NCBI GenBank assembly: GCA_013287845.1
Contig: JABDDA010000009.1
Coordinates: forward strand, 1-38,050
Direction: 5' to 3'
From: Gammaproteobacteria bacterium
GTDB taxonomy: Bacteria > Pseudomonadota > Gammaproteobacteria > DSM-16500
Length of the DNA stretch: 38,050 bases
Positions 24,651-33,890 of this stretch are shown piece after piece. The translations under genes were made by a program, and so were the position numbers. Position 1 is the first letter of the stretch, and each line of letters begins with the position of its first letter. The notes beneath the pieces were generated by a model. That model saw nothing but the letters and a program-made list of their open reading frames with translations, did not search any database and was not told the DNA's origin.

Positions 24651-26183
24651 ATGAATGTGGAAAATGTGAGTGTGAAGCGCGTGCTTATTTCTGTTTCTGA
24701 TAAAGCAGGAATTATTGAATTTGCGCGTGGTTTATCAGAATTAAAAATTGAAATTATTTCAACCGGTGGAACGAGTCAGCTATTACGTGCTGAAAATATT
24801 CCTGTTAAAGATATTTCTGACATTACAAATTTCCCTGAAATCATGAATGGCCGCGTGAAAACACTGCATCCTAAAATTTTAGGTGGAATTTTAGGATTGC
24901 GTGATGAGCATGCTGATGTTGCTCAAAAAAATAATATTGAATGGATTGATTTAGTGGTTGTGAATCTTTATCCATTTGCAGCTGTTATTCAAAATAAAAA
25001 TACAACCTGGGATGAAGCGATTGAAAATATTGATATCGGTGGACCTTCACTCATTCGCGCTGCAGCAAAAAATATGGGATGGACGAGTGTGATTGTCGAT
25101 ACGAATGACTATGATTTTATTTTGAATCAACTCAAATGTGATCGTGCAATTAATTTTTCAACGAGAAAAAAATTAGCAAGTAAGGCGTTTGTTTATACGG
25201 CAGAGTATGATGCAGTCATTAGAAATTATTTAAATGAAGATGAAAATTCTAATTTTCCTGAAAAGATTTTTTTCAACTTAAATAAATTATATCCGTTGCG
25301 TTATGGTGAAAATCCACATCAATCAGCATGCGCGTATTCTTTTCCACAAAAAAAAGGAATTTTATCAGCAAAGCAATATCAAGGAAAAATGCTTTCTTAT
25401 AATAATATTGTGGATGCCGATGCAGCTTATTATTGTGTGAATGAATTTAAAGAACCCGCATGCGTGATTGTGAAACACGCGAATCCTTGCGGCATTGCCG
25501 TGGCTGAAACGATAGAAGAAGCGTATCAAAAAGCATTTGAAGCGGATTCCATTTCTGCATTCGGTGGAGTGATTGCATTCAATCAACCCTGCACAAAAAA
25601 ATTAGCAGACTCTATTTCAAAAAATTTTTTTGAAGTGATTATTGCGCCAAGTTATACAGAAGATGCATTATCTGTTTTATCTGAAAAAAATAATATGCGT
25701 GTATTAGAACTTGAGCTAAAAAAACCTTCTATGGAATATGATGTTAAATTTATTGAAGGTGGTTTATTAATTCAAGAACGCGACAGAAATTTTATTTCTC
25801 AAGAAAATTTAAAAAGGGTGACGCAACGAAAACCCACTGAACGCGAAATGAAAGATTTATTATTTGCGTGGCGTGCAGTAAAACACATGAAATCCAATGC
25901 TATTTTAATTGCTAAAAATAATCAAACGATAGGAATGGGTGCGGGACATGTTTCTCGCATTGATGCGGTTAAATTTGCTTTAGAAAAAGGAGATTCACAC
26001 AATGCAGTACTTGCATCCGATGGATTTTTTCCCTTTCGCGATAGCATTGATGCAATTTCAAAGAGTGGAATTAAAGCAATCATTCAACCGGGTGGTTCAT
26101 TGCGTGATGAAGAAGTGATTGCTGCATGTGATGAATATGGAATTGCAATGGTGTTTACGGGTATACGTTGTTTTAAACATTAG
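24651..26183 (+). CDS. purH: Bifunctional AICAR formyltransferase / IMP cyclohydrolase PurH
   Basis: From ATG 24651 the protein has 510 aa. The N-terminal IMP cyclohydrolase domain (about 1-190) shows [57 protein letters not shown] and [15 protein letters not shown]. The C-terminal transformylase (about 195-510) has [51 protein letters not shown] and a C-terminal [10 protein letters not shown]. The frame opens at 24603, but GAG at 24641-24643 supports ATG 24651. PurH consumes AICAR, a by-product of HisH/HisF, and 10-formyl-tetrahydrofolate. It diverges from the his operon and is followed 40 bases later by glyA. Confidence 0.94.
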   Translation: MNVENVSVKRVLISVSDKAGIIEFARGLSELKIEIISTGGTSQLLRAENIPVKDISDITNFPEIMNGRVKTLHPKILGGILGLRDEHADVAQKNNIEWIDLVVVNLYPFAAVIQNKNTTWDEAIENIDIGGPSLIRAAAKNMGWTSVIVDTNDYDFILNQLKCDRAINFSTRKKLASKAFVYTAEYDAVIRNYLNEDENSNFPEKIFFNLNKLYPLRYGENPHQSACAYSFPQKKGILSAKQYQGKMLSYNNIVDADAAYYCVNEFKEPACVIVKHANPCGIAVAETIEEAYQKAFEADSISAFGGVIAFNQPCTKKLADSISKNFFEVIIAPSYTEDALSVLSEKNNMRVLELELKKPSMEYDVKFIEGGLLIQERDRNFISQENLKRVTQRKPTEREMKDLLFAWRAVKHMKSNAILIAKNNQTIGMGAGHVSRIDAVKFALEKGDSHNAVLASDGFFPFRDSIDAISKSGIKAIIQPGGSLRDEEVIAACDEYGIAMVFTGIRCFKH

Positions 26184-26223
26184 TGCTTGTTATTATTCTA
26201 AATCGAAAAAAAGAGGGCACATC

Positions 26224-27492
26224 ATGTACAAAAAAATAACGTTACGAAATGCAGATCCAACTCTTTGGCAAGCCATTGAAGATGAAAAAAAACGACAAGA
26301 AGATCATATTGAATTAATTGCTTCAGAAAATTATGTGAGTCCCGCAGTATTAGAAGCACAAGGTTCTGTGCTCACAAATAAATATGCAGAAGGTTATGCA
26401 GGAAAACGTTATTACGGTGGATGTGAATTTGTTGATATTGCAGAAACACTCGCGATCGATCGTGTAAAAAAATTATTTGGCGCAGATTATGCGAATGTGC
26501 AACCGCATTCTGGTTCACAAGCAAACGCAGCTGCGTATGCTGCGATGATTAATCCAGGTGATGTTGTTTTAGGAATGAATTTAGCAGAAGGCGGGCATTT
26601 AACGCATGGTTCACCGGTGAATTTTTCTGGAAAACTTTATAAATTTTTTTCGTATGGATTAAATAAAGAAGGCTATATTGATTACGATCAAGTCGAAGAA
26701 CTCGCGCATAAACATAAACCAAAATTAATTGTGTCCGGATTTTCTGCGTATTCACGAATTGTGGATTGGAAAAAATTACGTGAAATTGCAGATAATATTA
26801 ATGCGTATTTAATGGCGGATATTGCGCATGTTGCAGGACTCATTGCTGTGGGTTTATATCCTTCACCTGTACAAATTGCAGATGTGACAACATCGACAAC
26901 ACATAAAACATTACGCGGTCCGCGTGGTGGATTGATTTTAGCAAAATCCAATCCTGAATTAGAAAAAAAATTAAATTCAGCTGTATTTCCAGGCAATCAA
27001 GGTGGACCTTTAATGCACGTGATTGCAGCAAAAGCCGTTGCATTTTCTGAAGCATTACAACCGGAATTTAAAAATTATCAGCAACAAATTTTAAATAATG
27101 CGCGCGCAATGGCGAATAGTATTGCGAAACGTGGATTTGATATTGTGAGTGGCGGCACAGACAATCATTTATTTTTGATTAGTTTTCTTAATAAAAAAAT
27201 TACAGGAAAAGAAGCAGAAAATGCGCTTGAAAAAGCATTCATCACAACGAATAAAAATTCTGTTCCGAATGATACACAATCACCTTTTATTACCAGTGGG
27301 TTGCGAATTGGAACGCCAGCTGTTACAACGCGTGGTTTCAAAGAAAAAGAATGCGAGCAATTAGCAAATTGGATTTGCGATATTTTAAATGATCATCAAA
27401 ATGAAAAATTAATTTTCGAAATTCGTGAGAAGGTGTTGGAGTTGTGTCATCGGTTTCCGGTTTATTCAGAAAAGAACGGAGTGACGGCATAA
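26224..27492 (+). CDS. glyA: Serine hydroxymethyltransferase GlyA
   Basis: The 422-aa PLP enzyme interconverts serine and glycine and makes 5,10-methylene-tetrahydrofolate. Family motifs: [77 protein letters not shown] and the PLP-lysine segment [13 protein letters not shown] (Lys about 230), then [21 protein letters not shown] just upstream supports ATG 26224 over the in-frame 26119. Spacing of 40 bases from purH indicates one transcript, linking one-carbon supply to purine synthesis. Confidence 0.95.
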   Translation: MYKKITLRNADPTLWQAIEDEKKRQEDHIELIASENYVSPAVLEAQGSVLTNKYAEGYAGKRYYGGCEFVDIAETLAIDRVKKLFGADYANVQPHSGSQANAAAYAAMINPGDVVLGMNLAEGGHLTHGSPVNFSGKLYKFFSYGLNKEGYIDYDQVEELAHKHKPKLIVSGFSAYSRIVDWKKLREIADNINAYLMADIAHVAGLIAVGLYPSPVQIADVTTSTTHKTLRGPRGGLILAKSNPELEKKLNSAVFPGNQGGPLMHVIAAKAVAFSEALQPEFKNYQQQILNNARAMANSIAKRGFDIVSGGTDNHLFLISFLNKKITGKEAENALEKAFITTNKNSVPNDTQSPFITSGLRIGTPAVTTRGFKEKECEQLANWICDILNDHQNEKLIFEIREKVLELCHRFPVYSEKNGVTA

Positions 27493-27511
27493 AAAAAGTT
27501 GCAATTTAAAT

Positions 27512-27623
27512 TGCGAGCGAGTCCGAGCCGCGCGCGTAAGCAAGCGTGTATGTTCTAACTTATTTCTCGGTAATTAAAAATTTGTGCACGCTTGCTTACG
27601 CGCGCGGCTCGGACTCGCTCGCA
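27512..27623. repeat. GC-rich palindromic element, copy 1
   Basis: A perfect inverted repeat of 36 bases (27513-27548 and 27587-27622), or 37 with a further T/A pair, encloses a 38-base AT-rich loop. The arms contain GTCCGAGCCGCGCGCGTAAG and are far richer in GC than the surroundings. A related copy, including the loop, lies at 37691-37800. It sits 19 bases after glyA. No coding potential is credible. It could serve as a hairpin that ends or protects the purH-glyA transcript, but it looks like a dispersed mobile element. Confidence 0.85.
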
Positions 27624-27690
27624 GAAACCTTTTACTATTTTTTGGTTATTCTGCCTGTGTGAGCACGAGAAACCTTGATTTTTATCCAAT

Positions 27691-27743
27691 TTTTGGCTAA
27701 AATAACCCCCTAATATTAGCCAAAATTTGTTAAAAATAGGGGG
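27691..27743 (+). promoter_or_regulatory. Nested inverted repeats ahead of the AAA/DUF4143 gene
   Basis: TTTTGGCTAA (27691-27700) pairs with TTAGCCAAAA (27716-27725) across 15 bases. ACCCCCTA (27705-27712) pairs with TAGGGGGT (27737-27744) further on. The interleaved arms could form alternative hairpins, and the second arm contains the AGGGGG ribosome site of the downstream gene. A translational or transcriptional switch is possible; this is inference. Confidence 0.4.
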
Positions 27744-27747
27744 TATT

Positions 27748-29091
27748 GTGAAACGGACCCTAGAAACTGATCTCATTGCATGGAAAAACCAACCCGGCCG
27801 CATGCCGCTCTTGCTGCGTGGCGCGCGTCAGGTGGGGAAAACGTATGTGGTAACGACTTTTGGAGAAAGCCATTTTGATAATGTAGTCAGTATTAATTTT
27901 GAGTTACAGCGTGAATATCTCGCGTGTTTTGAAAATCTAGATCCTCATCACATTATTACTTCAATCACTGCGATAAGTCGTTCACACATTACACCTGGAA
28001 AAACACTTTTATTTTTAGATGAAATACAAGAATGTCCGCAAGCGATTATGTCATTGCGTTATTTCAAAGAAAAAATGCCAGAGTTACATGTCATTGCTGC
28101 GGGATCATTATTAGAATTTGCATTAAAAGAAGAGGGATTTCGCATGCCTGTCGGTCGCGTGCAATCACTTTATTTAAAACCATTGAGTTTTTATGAATAT
28201 TTAACAGCGCAAAATTACGATGCATTAAATGATTATCTTTCAAAAGTAACGCTGAAAGAAAAATTTGATTTAGCGATTCACAACAAGTTAGAAAAATTAT
28301 TACGAGAATATTTTGTTATCGGTGGAATGCCTGCTGTTGTTCAACATTATCTTCAAAATAAAAATTTAATGCAGTGTCAAATGATTCAAGCTGCATTATT
28401 AAACACATTTCGCAATGATTTTGGTAAATATGCATCGCATACAAAACATAAGTATTTGCAGGCTATTTTCGATAAAACACCCGCAATGATTTCAGAACAT
28501 TTTCGATATGCGGAAATCGATGCACACATGAGATCGCGTGATTTAAAAATAGCATTAGAGCAATTAATTGATGCGGGTCTTATTTACAGAGTTGCGTGTA
28601 CGAATGCATCAGGATTACCTTTGAATGCATTGATCAATGAAAAAAAATTTAAATTATTATTTCTTGATGTCGGTCTTGTGAAAGCAACGAGTTTATTAGA
28701 TGCAAAAATTATGTTGCAAGAAGATTTAATGTTAATTAATCAAGGCGTGTTAGTGGAACAATTTGTTGGGCAAGAATTATTAGCGAATAGTCCAAGTTAT
28801 TTACCAGGACAACTTTTCTTTTGGGAACGCGAAAAACGTGGCTCTTCCGCTGAAGTGGATTATGTCATTCAAATTAACGAAAAAATTATTCCTGTTGAAG
28901 TGAAAGCAGGGAAAAGTGGAAAAATGCGTTCCCTCAAAATTTTTCTCGAAGAAAAAAAATCACCGTTTGGAATTCGCATTTCACTTAATCCGTTGGAATT
29001 TCAAGATGGAATTTTATCGGTGCCGCTTTATATGATTCGTGAATTAAAACGATTAGTTGAAACACTCGAAATTAATCTTGAAAAGGATTAA
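27748..29091 (+). CDS. AAA ATPase with C-terminal DUF4143 (nuclease-like) domain
   Basis: The 447-aa protein starts at GTG 27748, four bases after AGGGGG. The AAA part (about 1-210) has Walker A RGARQVGKTYVV (about 24-35), Walker B TLLFLDEIQECPQA (about 86-99) and sensor-like VIAAGSLLEFAL. FYEYLTAQN and YFVIGGMPAVVQHYL are typical of this family. The DUF4143 part near residues 365-395 has AEVDYVI and IIPVEVKAGKSG, the E-D-EVK arrangement of PD-(D/E)xK-like folds. Proteins of this family are widespread in accessory DNA and mostly uncharacterised. It overlaps the convergent PIN toxin gene by 20 bases. Confidence 0.88.
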   Translation: MKRTLETDLIAWKNQPGRMPLLLRGARQVGKTYVVTTFGESHFDNVVSINFELQREYLACFENLDPHHIITSITAISRSHITPGKTLLFLDEIQECPQAIMSLRYFKEKMPELHVIAAGSLLEFALKEEGFRMPVGRVQSLYLKPLSFYEYLTAQNYDALNDYLSKVTLKEKFDLAIHNKLEKLLREYFVIGGMPAVVQHYLQNKNLMQCQMIQAALLNTFRNDFGKYASHTKHKYLQAIFDKTPAMISEHFRYAEIDAHMRSRDLKIALEQLIDAGLIYRVACTNASGLPLNALINEKKFKLLFLDVGLVKATSLLDAKIMLQEDLMLINQGVLVEQFVGQELLANSPSYLPGQLFFWEREKRGSSAEVDYVIQINEKIIPVEVKAGKSGKMRSLKIFLEEKKSPFGIRISLNPLEFQDGILSVPLYMIRELKRLVETLEINLEKD

Positions 29092-29485
29092 TTAATTCTA
29101 AAGATAATCCCGCAAAATCTTTTGTATTTCTTGTGACGAGTGTTAAATCATGATGCAACGCAGTCGCTGCGATTAAGCTATCAATCGCAGGCAGTGTGCG
29201 TTTTGCTTCAATTTGCAAACGACCCCATCGATCTGCAACCGTTTTATCAATCGGTAAAACGCGATGTTCAAACCACGCAGGCAGCTCGTGTTCTAACCAA
29301 ATTTTTAATTTTTGTCGACGTTTATTGTCTGAAACTTTTTCTATGCCTTTTCGTATTTCTCCTAACGTTAAAACGCTGATGTGAAAAGCGGAGTTAGGAA
29401 TGGAGTCAAACCAATCAGCTACTTTCGTGTTGACATTGAGTCTCACAAGTTCAGAAATAATGTTGGTATCTAAAAGATAACTCAT
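29072..29485 (-). CDS. PIN-domain toxin (VapC/FitB-like)
   Basis: The 137-aa PIN ribonuclease has the four acidic positions of the family: LLDTNIISE (Asp 6), LGEIRKGIE (Glu about 43), AIDSLIAATAL (Asp about 101) and TRNTKDF (Asp about 119). The layout, with WLEHELPAWFEHRVLPID in the middle, matches FitB/VapC proteins, which cleave tRNA or other RNA when free of antitoxin. It overlaps the antitoxin gene by 4 bases (ATGA type) and the convergent ATPase gene by 20. Confidence 0.9.
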   Translation of the reverse strand: MSYLLDTNIISELVRLNVNTKVADWFDSIPNSAFHISVLTLGEIRKGIEKVSDNKRRQKLKIWLEHELPAWFEHRVLPIDKTVADRWGRLQIEAKRTLPAIDSLIAATALHHDLTLVTRNTKDFAGLSLELINPFQD

Positions 29486-29730
29486 AATTCAATTTCTCGA
29501 TTCGATGATTTATCCCGCTTTAAATTAAGTTTTAATCCTTTTAGTGGTGAGTGGCGAAGAAAGTCGACTAAAGAAGATTTTGGTTTTGTTAACTTATCAA
29601 ATTCTTTTTTAGAAATAATCACCGCAACGGGTTCACCGTGCAGGGTGATATCTTGGGGGCCTTGTGTAGTGGCATTTCGAATCACTTCACTAAAATGGGC
29701 TTTTGCATGTTGTAATTGCCAAGTGCTCAT
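29482..29730 (-). CDS. Phd/YefM-family antitoxin
   Basis: The 82-aa protein has the Phd/YefM DNA-binding N-terminus (WQLQHAKAHFSEVIRNA, then GPQDITLHGEPVAVIISKKEFDKL) and a charged C-terminal tail (about 55-82) expected to wrap the toxin. AGGAG lies eight bases upstream. It neutralises the PIN protein encoded just downstream and probably represses the operon through the ACTAGT pair in its promoter. Confidence 0.9.
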   Translation of the reverse strand: MSTWQLQHAKAHFSEVIRNATTQGPQDITLHGEPVAVIISKKEFDKLTKPKSSLVDFLRHSPLKGLKLNLKRDKSSNREIEL

Positions 29731-29743
29731 GGGGAACTCCTAT

Positions 29744-29790
29744 GACTAGTCTGACTAGTTTTATTATAGCAGGGTTTTTTGAGAATTCAA
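29744..29790 (-). promoter_or_regulatory. Promoter and operator of the Phd/PIN toxin-antitoxin operon
   Basis: On the minus strand, -35 TTGAAT (29785-29790) and a perfect -10 TATAAT (29763-29768) are 16 bases apart. Immediately downstream, two ACTAGT palindromes (29754-29759 and 29745-29750) are separated by three bases across the predicted start of transcription. Short paired palindromes of this kind are typical operators for Phd/YefM antitoxins. Confidence 0.75.
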
Positions 29791-29863
29791 GCGAGTTAAA
29801 GGTAATGTGATGGCTGCGCAATAAGAAGAGCGGGGTCACGCGTTCTTTTATTTTCGATATCAC

Positions 29864-29892
29864 TTGAAGTCACCTAGTAGGTTAATTAGAAT
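29864..29892 (+). promoter_or_regulatory. Promoter of the orphan low-complexity protein
   Basis: TTGAAG (29864-29869) and TAGAAT (29887-29892) are separated by exactly 17 bases, 5 of 6 matches each to the sigma-70 boxes. The start would be near 29899, leaving a leader of about 40 bases before GTG 29941, with GAGGTG (29930-29935) as ribosome site. Confidence 0.6.
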
Positions 29893-29940
29893 TGCGCATC
29901 TAATGAAAGGATAGTTCAAAAATAAAAACGAGGTGCGATT

Positions 29941-31086
29941 GTGAGAACAGCAGCAACAGCAAAACGTAAAAGTTTATCGACTGCTTTAGCAGCGACTCCT
30001 GCCGTTGAAACAGATGAAAAAACCCCTAAAAAAAGCCGAAAATCGCTTCCTGCACCTTCATCCTCTTCATCTGGCGCATCTTCCGCTGCTGCTTCAGATT
30101 CATCTTCAGAAAAAATAAAAATTATTATTAAAAATATTCATGAAAAATTAAATCAAGAATTAACAAAAAATAAATGGAAGCCGCGTGAAGAAACTTCTTT
30201 TTGTTTAACAGAAATGAAATCTTCAGTTGAAGATCATTTACTTACACTCGTTCCTTTTTTAGAAAAATATGTTGGTACTGAAGAACTCGAAACAATTTTA
30301 GTGAATATGCAAAAAGATATTTTAGATTATCTTCTCTATAACAAAGAAGATTTTTTGCATCACGGAAATATAAAAACATTTATTGCGATTAATTTAAGAA
30401 AACAATTAAAAATATATGCGACGACAGATTATCATTTTAACGAATTCATTCAATTATGCGGATTGAATTTATCTGCAGAAGAATTAGATGAGTTAGCATG
30501 GGAATTTCTTTTACCAGAAGTGGGAAAAACAGCGCAAGCGATAGAAGTTTATTTGCATCCTAAAATTAATTCTCTTCCTGAAATAAAAAATGCACCTATT
30601 CAAAGTTATCTTTTAGATGTGATGAATAAGATGAGTAACATTCCTTTATGGGAAATCCAAAGTGTTTTTATTAACATGGCGATTTGTGTTGATCGTTGCC
30701 TTGATGCCATTAGAATCGATCCAAAATTAAAATTTCCAGCGGGAATGAAATTTATTGAACTTTGTCTAGCGATGGCATTTCAAACAGGGGAAAAAGTAGT
30801 GACGATGAAGCGTGGAAATCGTGATAAAAGAATGCTATTTCCCTTATCTTTTATCAGTGTGAAAGAATTTCCTGAATTACAAGGTCGGTTACTCGGTGCA
30901 ATTAAGTTGCCTGTCATTTTATTAAGTACGCATCCCGATCAAAAACAATATCGCGCTATTTTTTCTGAAACGGCTGCTGTGATAGAAAATGGTGCGGCGT
31001 TATATTCAGCAAAGAATAGTGCGTCAAGTAGCACAGCTGTAGCTAATAAGAGTGAAAATACGACAGCTGCAGCTCTAAAAAAATAA
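29941..31086 (+). CDS. Orphan protein with Ser/Ala-rich ends; candidate effector
   Basis: I do not recognise a family. The 381-residue protein starts at GTG with GAGGTG five bases upstream. Residues 1-56 are a disordered, basic then Ser-rich segment (TPKKSRKSLPAPSSSSSGAS). Residues 57-350 are helical and soluble (IKIIIKNIHEKLNQEL, VEDHLLTLVPFLEKYVGTEELETIL, LSAEELDELAWEFLLPEVG). The last 30 residues are again low-complexity (SASSSTAVA, TTAAALKK). No signal peptide or membrane helix is present. The TTAAA-type tail resembles that of the ankyrin protein at 9723-11540. A secreted effector is possible but unproven. It overlaps convergent idi by 12 bases. Confidence 0.6.
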   Translation: MRTAATAKRKSLSTALAATPAVETDEKTPKKSRKSLPAPSSSSSGASSAAASDSSSEKIKIIIKNIHEKLNQELTKNKWKPREETSFCLTEMKSSVEDHLLTLVPFLEKYVGTEELETILVNMQKDILDYLLYNKEDFLHHGNIKTFIAINLRKQLKIYATTDYHFNEFIQLCGLNLSAEELDELAWEFLLPEVGKTAQAIEVYLHPKINSLPEIKNAPIQSYLLDVMNKMSNIPLWEIQSVFINMAICVDRCLDAIRIDPKLKFPAGMKFIELCLAMAFQTGEKVVTMKRGNRDKRMLFPLSFISVKEFPELQGRLLGAIKLPVILLSTHPDQKQYRAIFSETAAVIENGAALYSAKNSASSSTAVANKSENTTAAALKK

Positions 31087-31605
31087 ATTGTTTGTTACTT
31101 TTCTTAGCGCTTCCGCCAACCACGGTGTAAATTTTTCTGGAAATTTTTTCAATTCATTTTGTAATTCATCTAATCCAATCCAGCGAACAGCTTGAACCTC
31201 GATAGGATTCACTAAAATTTTTTCATCCTTCATCCAGCCAATCAACACATGATCAATTTCATTTTCAACCAATCCATTTTCAAAATGCGCGATGTAATGA
31301 AAAAATCCCAAAGAAGAAAGGGGAACAGTCATTCCCATTTCTTCTTTTAATCGACGCGCAGCTGCAGCAATTATTTCTTCGCCAGGACGCGGATGTGAGC
31401 AGCACGTGTTCGTCCAAAGATTAGCTGAATGATATTTTGAAGCCGCACGCTGCTGCAATAACACTTCAATTTCAGGGTTTTTTCGCAAAATAAAAACTGA
31501 AAACGCGCGATGACGTAAATTATCACGATGAGCCAGTAATTTCTCTGCTGTGCCCGTCTCTTGATCATTTTCATCGACAAGAATGACAAGTTCTGTTGCT
31601 GTCAT
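31075..31605 (-). CDS. idi: Isopentenyl-diphosphate delta-isomerase, type I (Nudix)
   Basis: The 176-aa Nudix enzyme interconverts IPP and DMAPP. The catalytic Cys lies in LWTNTCCSHPRPGE, and the Nudix helix reads AAARRLKEEMGM. The catalytic Glu region is visible as LVENEIDHVLIG, and the segment HRAFSVFILRKN is typical. It faces away from the mevalonate operon across a 61-base gap and completes the pathway made by those five genes. Its 3' end overlaps the convergent orphan gene by 12 bases. Confidence 0.94.
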   Translation of the reverse strand: MTATELVILVDENDQETGTAEKLLAHRDNLRHRAFSVFILRKNPEIEVLLQQRAASKYHSANLWTNTCCSHPRPGEEIIAAAARRLKEEMGMTVPLSSLGFFHYIAHFENGLVENEIDHVLIGWMKDEKILVNPIEVQAVRWIGLDELQNELKKFPEKFTPWLAEALRKVTNNLFF

Positions 31606-31666
31606 GACGTGTTTTCCATTAAAATAAGGCGCTTTTTATAACACACCTACTCAATGGAATAAACCC

Positions 31667-32731
31667 ATGCGCTGGCAAACATCCGAACAGATTGCAACCA
31701 TCCCCATGCGTGTCGTGGGCCCGATTAAAATTATCGGCACAGAAATGAATGATGAAGTGTCTGTTCCACTCGCGACATTTGAAACGCCACTGTGGCCTTC
31801 TACACATCGTGGTGCGAAAGCAACATTTGAAGCAGGCGGCATTCGCGCACTGATTATTGATGATCGCATGACACGATCCATTTTATTAGAATCACACAGT
31901 ATTATCGAAGCGCACGAAACATTAATTAATTTGCAGCAACACAAAGAAGCGATGATGGCGCTGGTTGCAGAAACCAGTCGTTTTACACGTTTAATTGATT
32001 TGCATATTCAACTCGTCGGTTCACTTATTTTTATTCGGTTTGAATTTACAACGGGTGATGCATCCGGTCACAACATGGTGACACTCGCATCTGATTATTT
32101 ATTACAATGGATTTTAAAACGTTTTCCTGAATTAAAATATGTTTCCATTTCTGGAAATTTTTGTACCGATAAAAAAGTTTCTGCAGTGAATGGAATTTTA
32201 GGACGCGGAAAATATGTTGTTGCTGAAGTGACACTCACGAAACAACATTGCAGAAGATTCTTAAAAACAACGCCTGAAAAAATCGTTGCACTGAATATTA
32301 AAAAGAATTTAGTTGGCAGCATCATTGCAGGAAGTTTGCGCACAGCCAATGCACATTTCGCCAATATTTTACTTGGAATTTTTTTAGCAACAGGACAAGA
32401 TGCAGCAAACATTATTGAAGCATCGCAAGGAATTGTTTACGCAGAAGTCAGAGATAATCATTTATATTTTTCTGTCACGTTACCGAATTTAATTGTGGGC
32501 ACTGTGGGTAATGGAAAAACATTCGATTATGTTCGCGAAAATTTAAAGAGGATGGGTTGTTTAGAAGAACGTGCAACAGGTGAAAATGCACGCCGTTTAG
32601 CTATCATTATTGCAAGCGCAGTATTATGCGGAGAGCTTTCTTTATTAGCTGCGCTCACTAATCCAGGTGAATTAATGGAAAGTCATATGAAATTAGAAAG
32701 ACAAAAAAATGAGGGAAAATCACGTGATTAA
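31667..32731 (+). CDS. mvaA: Hydroxymethylglutaryl-CoA reductase
   Basis: The 354-aa enzyme reduces HMG-CoA to mevalonate, the committed step of the pathway. Family segments are PMRVVGPIKI, the catalytic Glu in ATFETPLWPSTHRGAKA, FEFTTGDASGHNMVT, the catalytic Lys in SGNFCTDKKVSAVNGI, the catalytic Asp in LATGQDAANIIEASQG, PNLIVGTVGNGKT and the C-terminal His in LMESHMKLER. All four catalytic residues are thus present although the protein is shorter than many family members. It is the first gene of the operon; the ribosome site is weak (GGA near 31654). Confidence 0.93.
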   Translation: MRWQTSEQIATIPMRVVGPIKIIGTEMNDEVSVPLATFETPLWPSTHRGAKATFEAGGIRALIIDDRMTRSILLESHSIIEAHETLINLQQHKEAMMALVAETSRFTRLIDLHIQLVGSLIFIRFEFTTGDASGHNMVTLASDYLLQWILKRFPELKYVSISGNFCTDKKVSAVNGILGRGKYVVAEVTLTKQHCRRFLKTTPEKIVALNIKKNLVGSIIAGSLRTANAHFANILLGIFLATGQDAANIIEASQGIVYAEVRDNHLYFSVTLPNLIVGTVGNGKTFDYVRENLKRMGCLEERATGENARRLAIIIASAVLCGELSLLAALTNPGELMESHMKLERQKNEGKSRD

Positions 32732-33890
32732 TGTTGGAATCGATCGCATCGCATTTTACACATCGCATTACGCACTCGAATTAAAAGAGTTAGCGCGCGT
32801 GCGCGGTGTCGATCCTGATAAATTTTTAGTGGGATTAGGGCAGCACAGCATGAGTGTTCCGCCACCGGATGAAGATATTGTTACGATGGCAGCGAATGCA
32901 GCTTCACGTGTGATTCAAAATCAAGATGTGAATGAAATTGAAATGGTGATCTTTGCAACGGAAACGGGAATTGATCAATCGAAAGCAGCAGGAATTTATG
33001 TTCATGATCTTTTAAAATTACCTGCACGTTGTCGTGTCATTGAAATGAAACAAGCATGTTATGCAGCAACGATGGCGTTACAACTCGCGCTTTCTTTTAT
33101 TCGACAACATCCGCATAAAAAAGTTTTATTGATTGCATCGGATATTGCGCGTTACGGATTAAATACACCGGGAGAATCTTCACAAGGATGCGGTGCTGTT
33201 GCAATGTTATTATCTGCACATCCGCAATTACTTTCATTTGATTCTGAATACGGTGTGATCACAGAAAGTGTGATGGATTTTTGGCGACCGAATTATACCG
33301 ACGCTGCATTTGTCGAAGGAAAATATTCCAGTTTAGTTTACATGAGTATGTTAGAAAGAACGTGGCAACAATATTGCACGCTTTCGCAACGTTATTTCAA
33401 AGATCATGCGTATTATCTTTATCATGTGTCTGTTCCGCGCTTAGTTGAAAAAGCGCATTCGTATTTAGCAAAACTCAATCAAGAAAAATTATCTGACATA
33501 CAGCTAACAGAATTAAACTATACACTCGAATATGGAAGAAAAATTGGAAATTGTTACACCGCTGCACTTTACTTATCATTCATTTCATTGCTTGAGCGCG
33601 CAAAAGAAAATTTATCAGGAAAACGATTAGGATTTTACAGCTATGGTTCAGGATGTGTTGCAGAATTTTTCAGCGGTGTTGTGCAATCCAATTATAAAAA
33701 TAAAACCGATTCGATTTATCACGAACAATTATTTAAACAAAGAAAATTTTTAACGTATGATGAATATGAAAAATTTTATACGTTTGATTATCCGAAAGAT
33801 GGACGGCGATGTGATATTCCGCAGCATCAAACAGGGCAATTTCGACTCGCGCGAATTGAAAATCATAAACGAATTTATGAGTGTGTGTGA
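32724..33890 (+). CDS. mvaS: Hydroxymethylglutaryl-CoA synthase
   Basis: The enzyme condenses acetoacetyl-CoA and acetyl-CoA into HMG-CoA. I prefer GTG 32724, eight bases after GAGGGA, giving INVGIDRIAFYTSHY at the N-terminus and 388 aa; ATG 32709 in frame would add five residues. The catalytic Glu lies in FATETGIDQSKAA, the nucleophilic Cys in EMKQACYAATMALQ and the catalytic His in YHVSVPRLVEKAH. GRKIGNCYTAALYLSF and FYSYGSGCVAEFFSG are typical of the C-terminal half. It overlaps mvaA by 8 bases and the mevalonate kinase gene by one. Confidence 0.93.
   Translation: MINVGIDRIAFYTSHYALELKELARVRGVDPDKFLVGLGQHSMSVPPPDEDIVTMAANAASRVIQNQDVNEIEMVIFATETGIDQSKAAGIYVHDLLKLPARCRVIEMKQACYAATMALQLALSFIRQHPHKKVLLIASDIARYGLNTPGESSQGCGAVAMLLSAHPQLLSFDSEYGVITESVMDFWRPNYTDAAFVEGKYSSLVYMSMLERTWQQYCTLSQRYFKDHAYYLYHVSVPRLVEKAHSYLAKLNQEKLSDIQLTELNYTLEYGRKIGNCYTAALYLSFISLLERAKENLSGKRLGFYSYGSGCVAEFFSGVVQSNYKNKTDSIYHEQLFKQRKFLTYDEYEKFYTFDYPKDGRRCDIPQHQTGQFRLARIENHKRIYECV

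Noticed and set aside
27555-27803. Minus-strand reading frame through the GC-rich palindrome
   Set aside because: It reads through the inverted repeat and the upstream region of the ATPase gene, and the sequence has no credible protein features.
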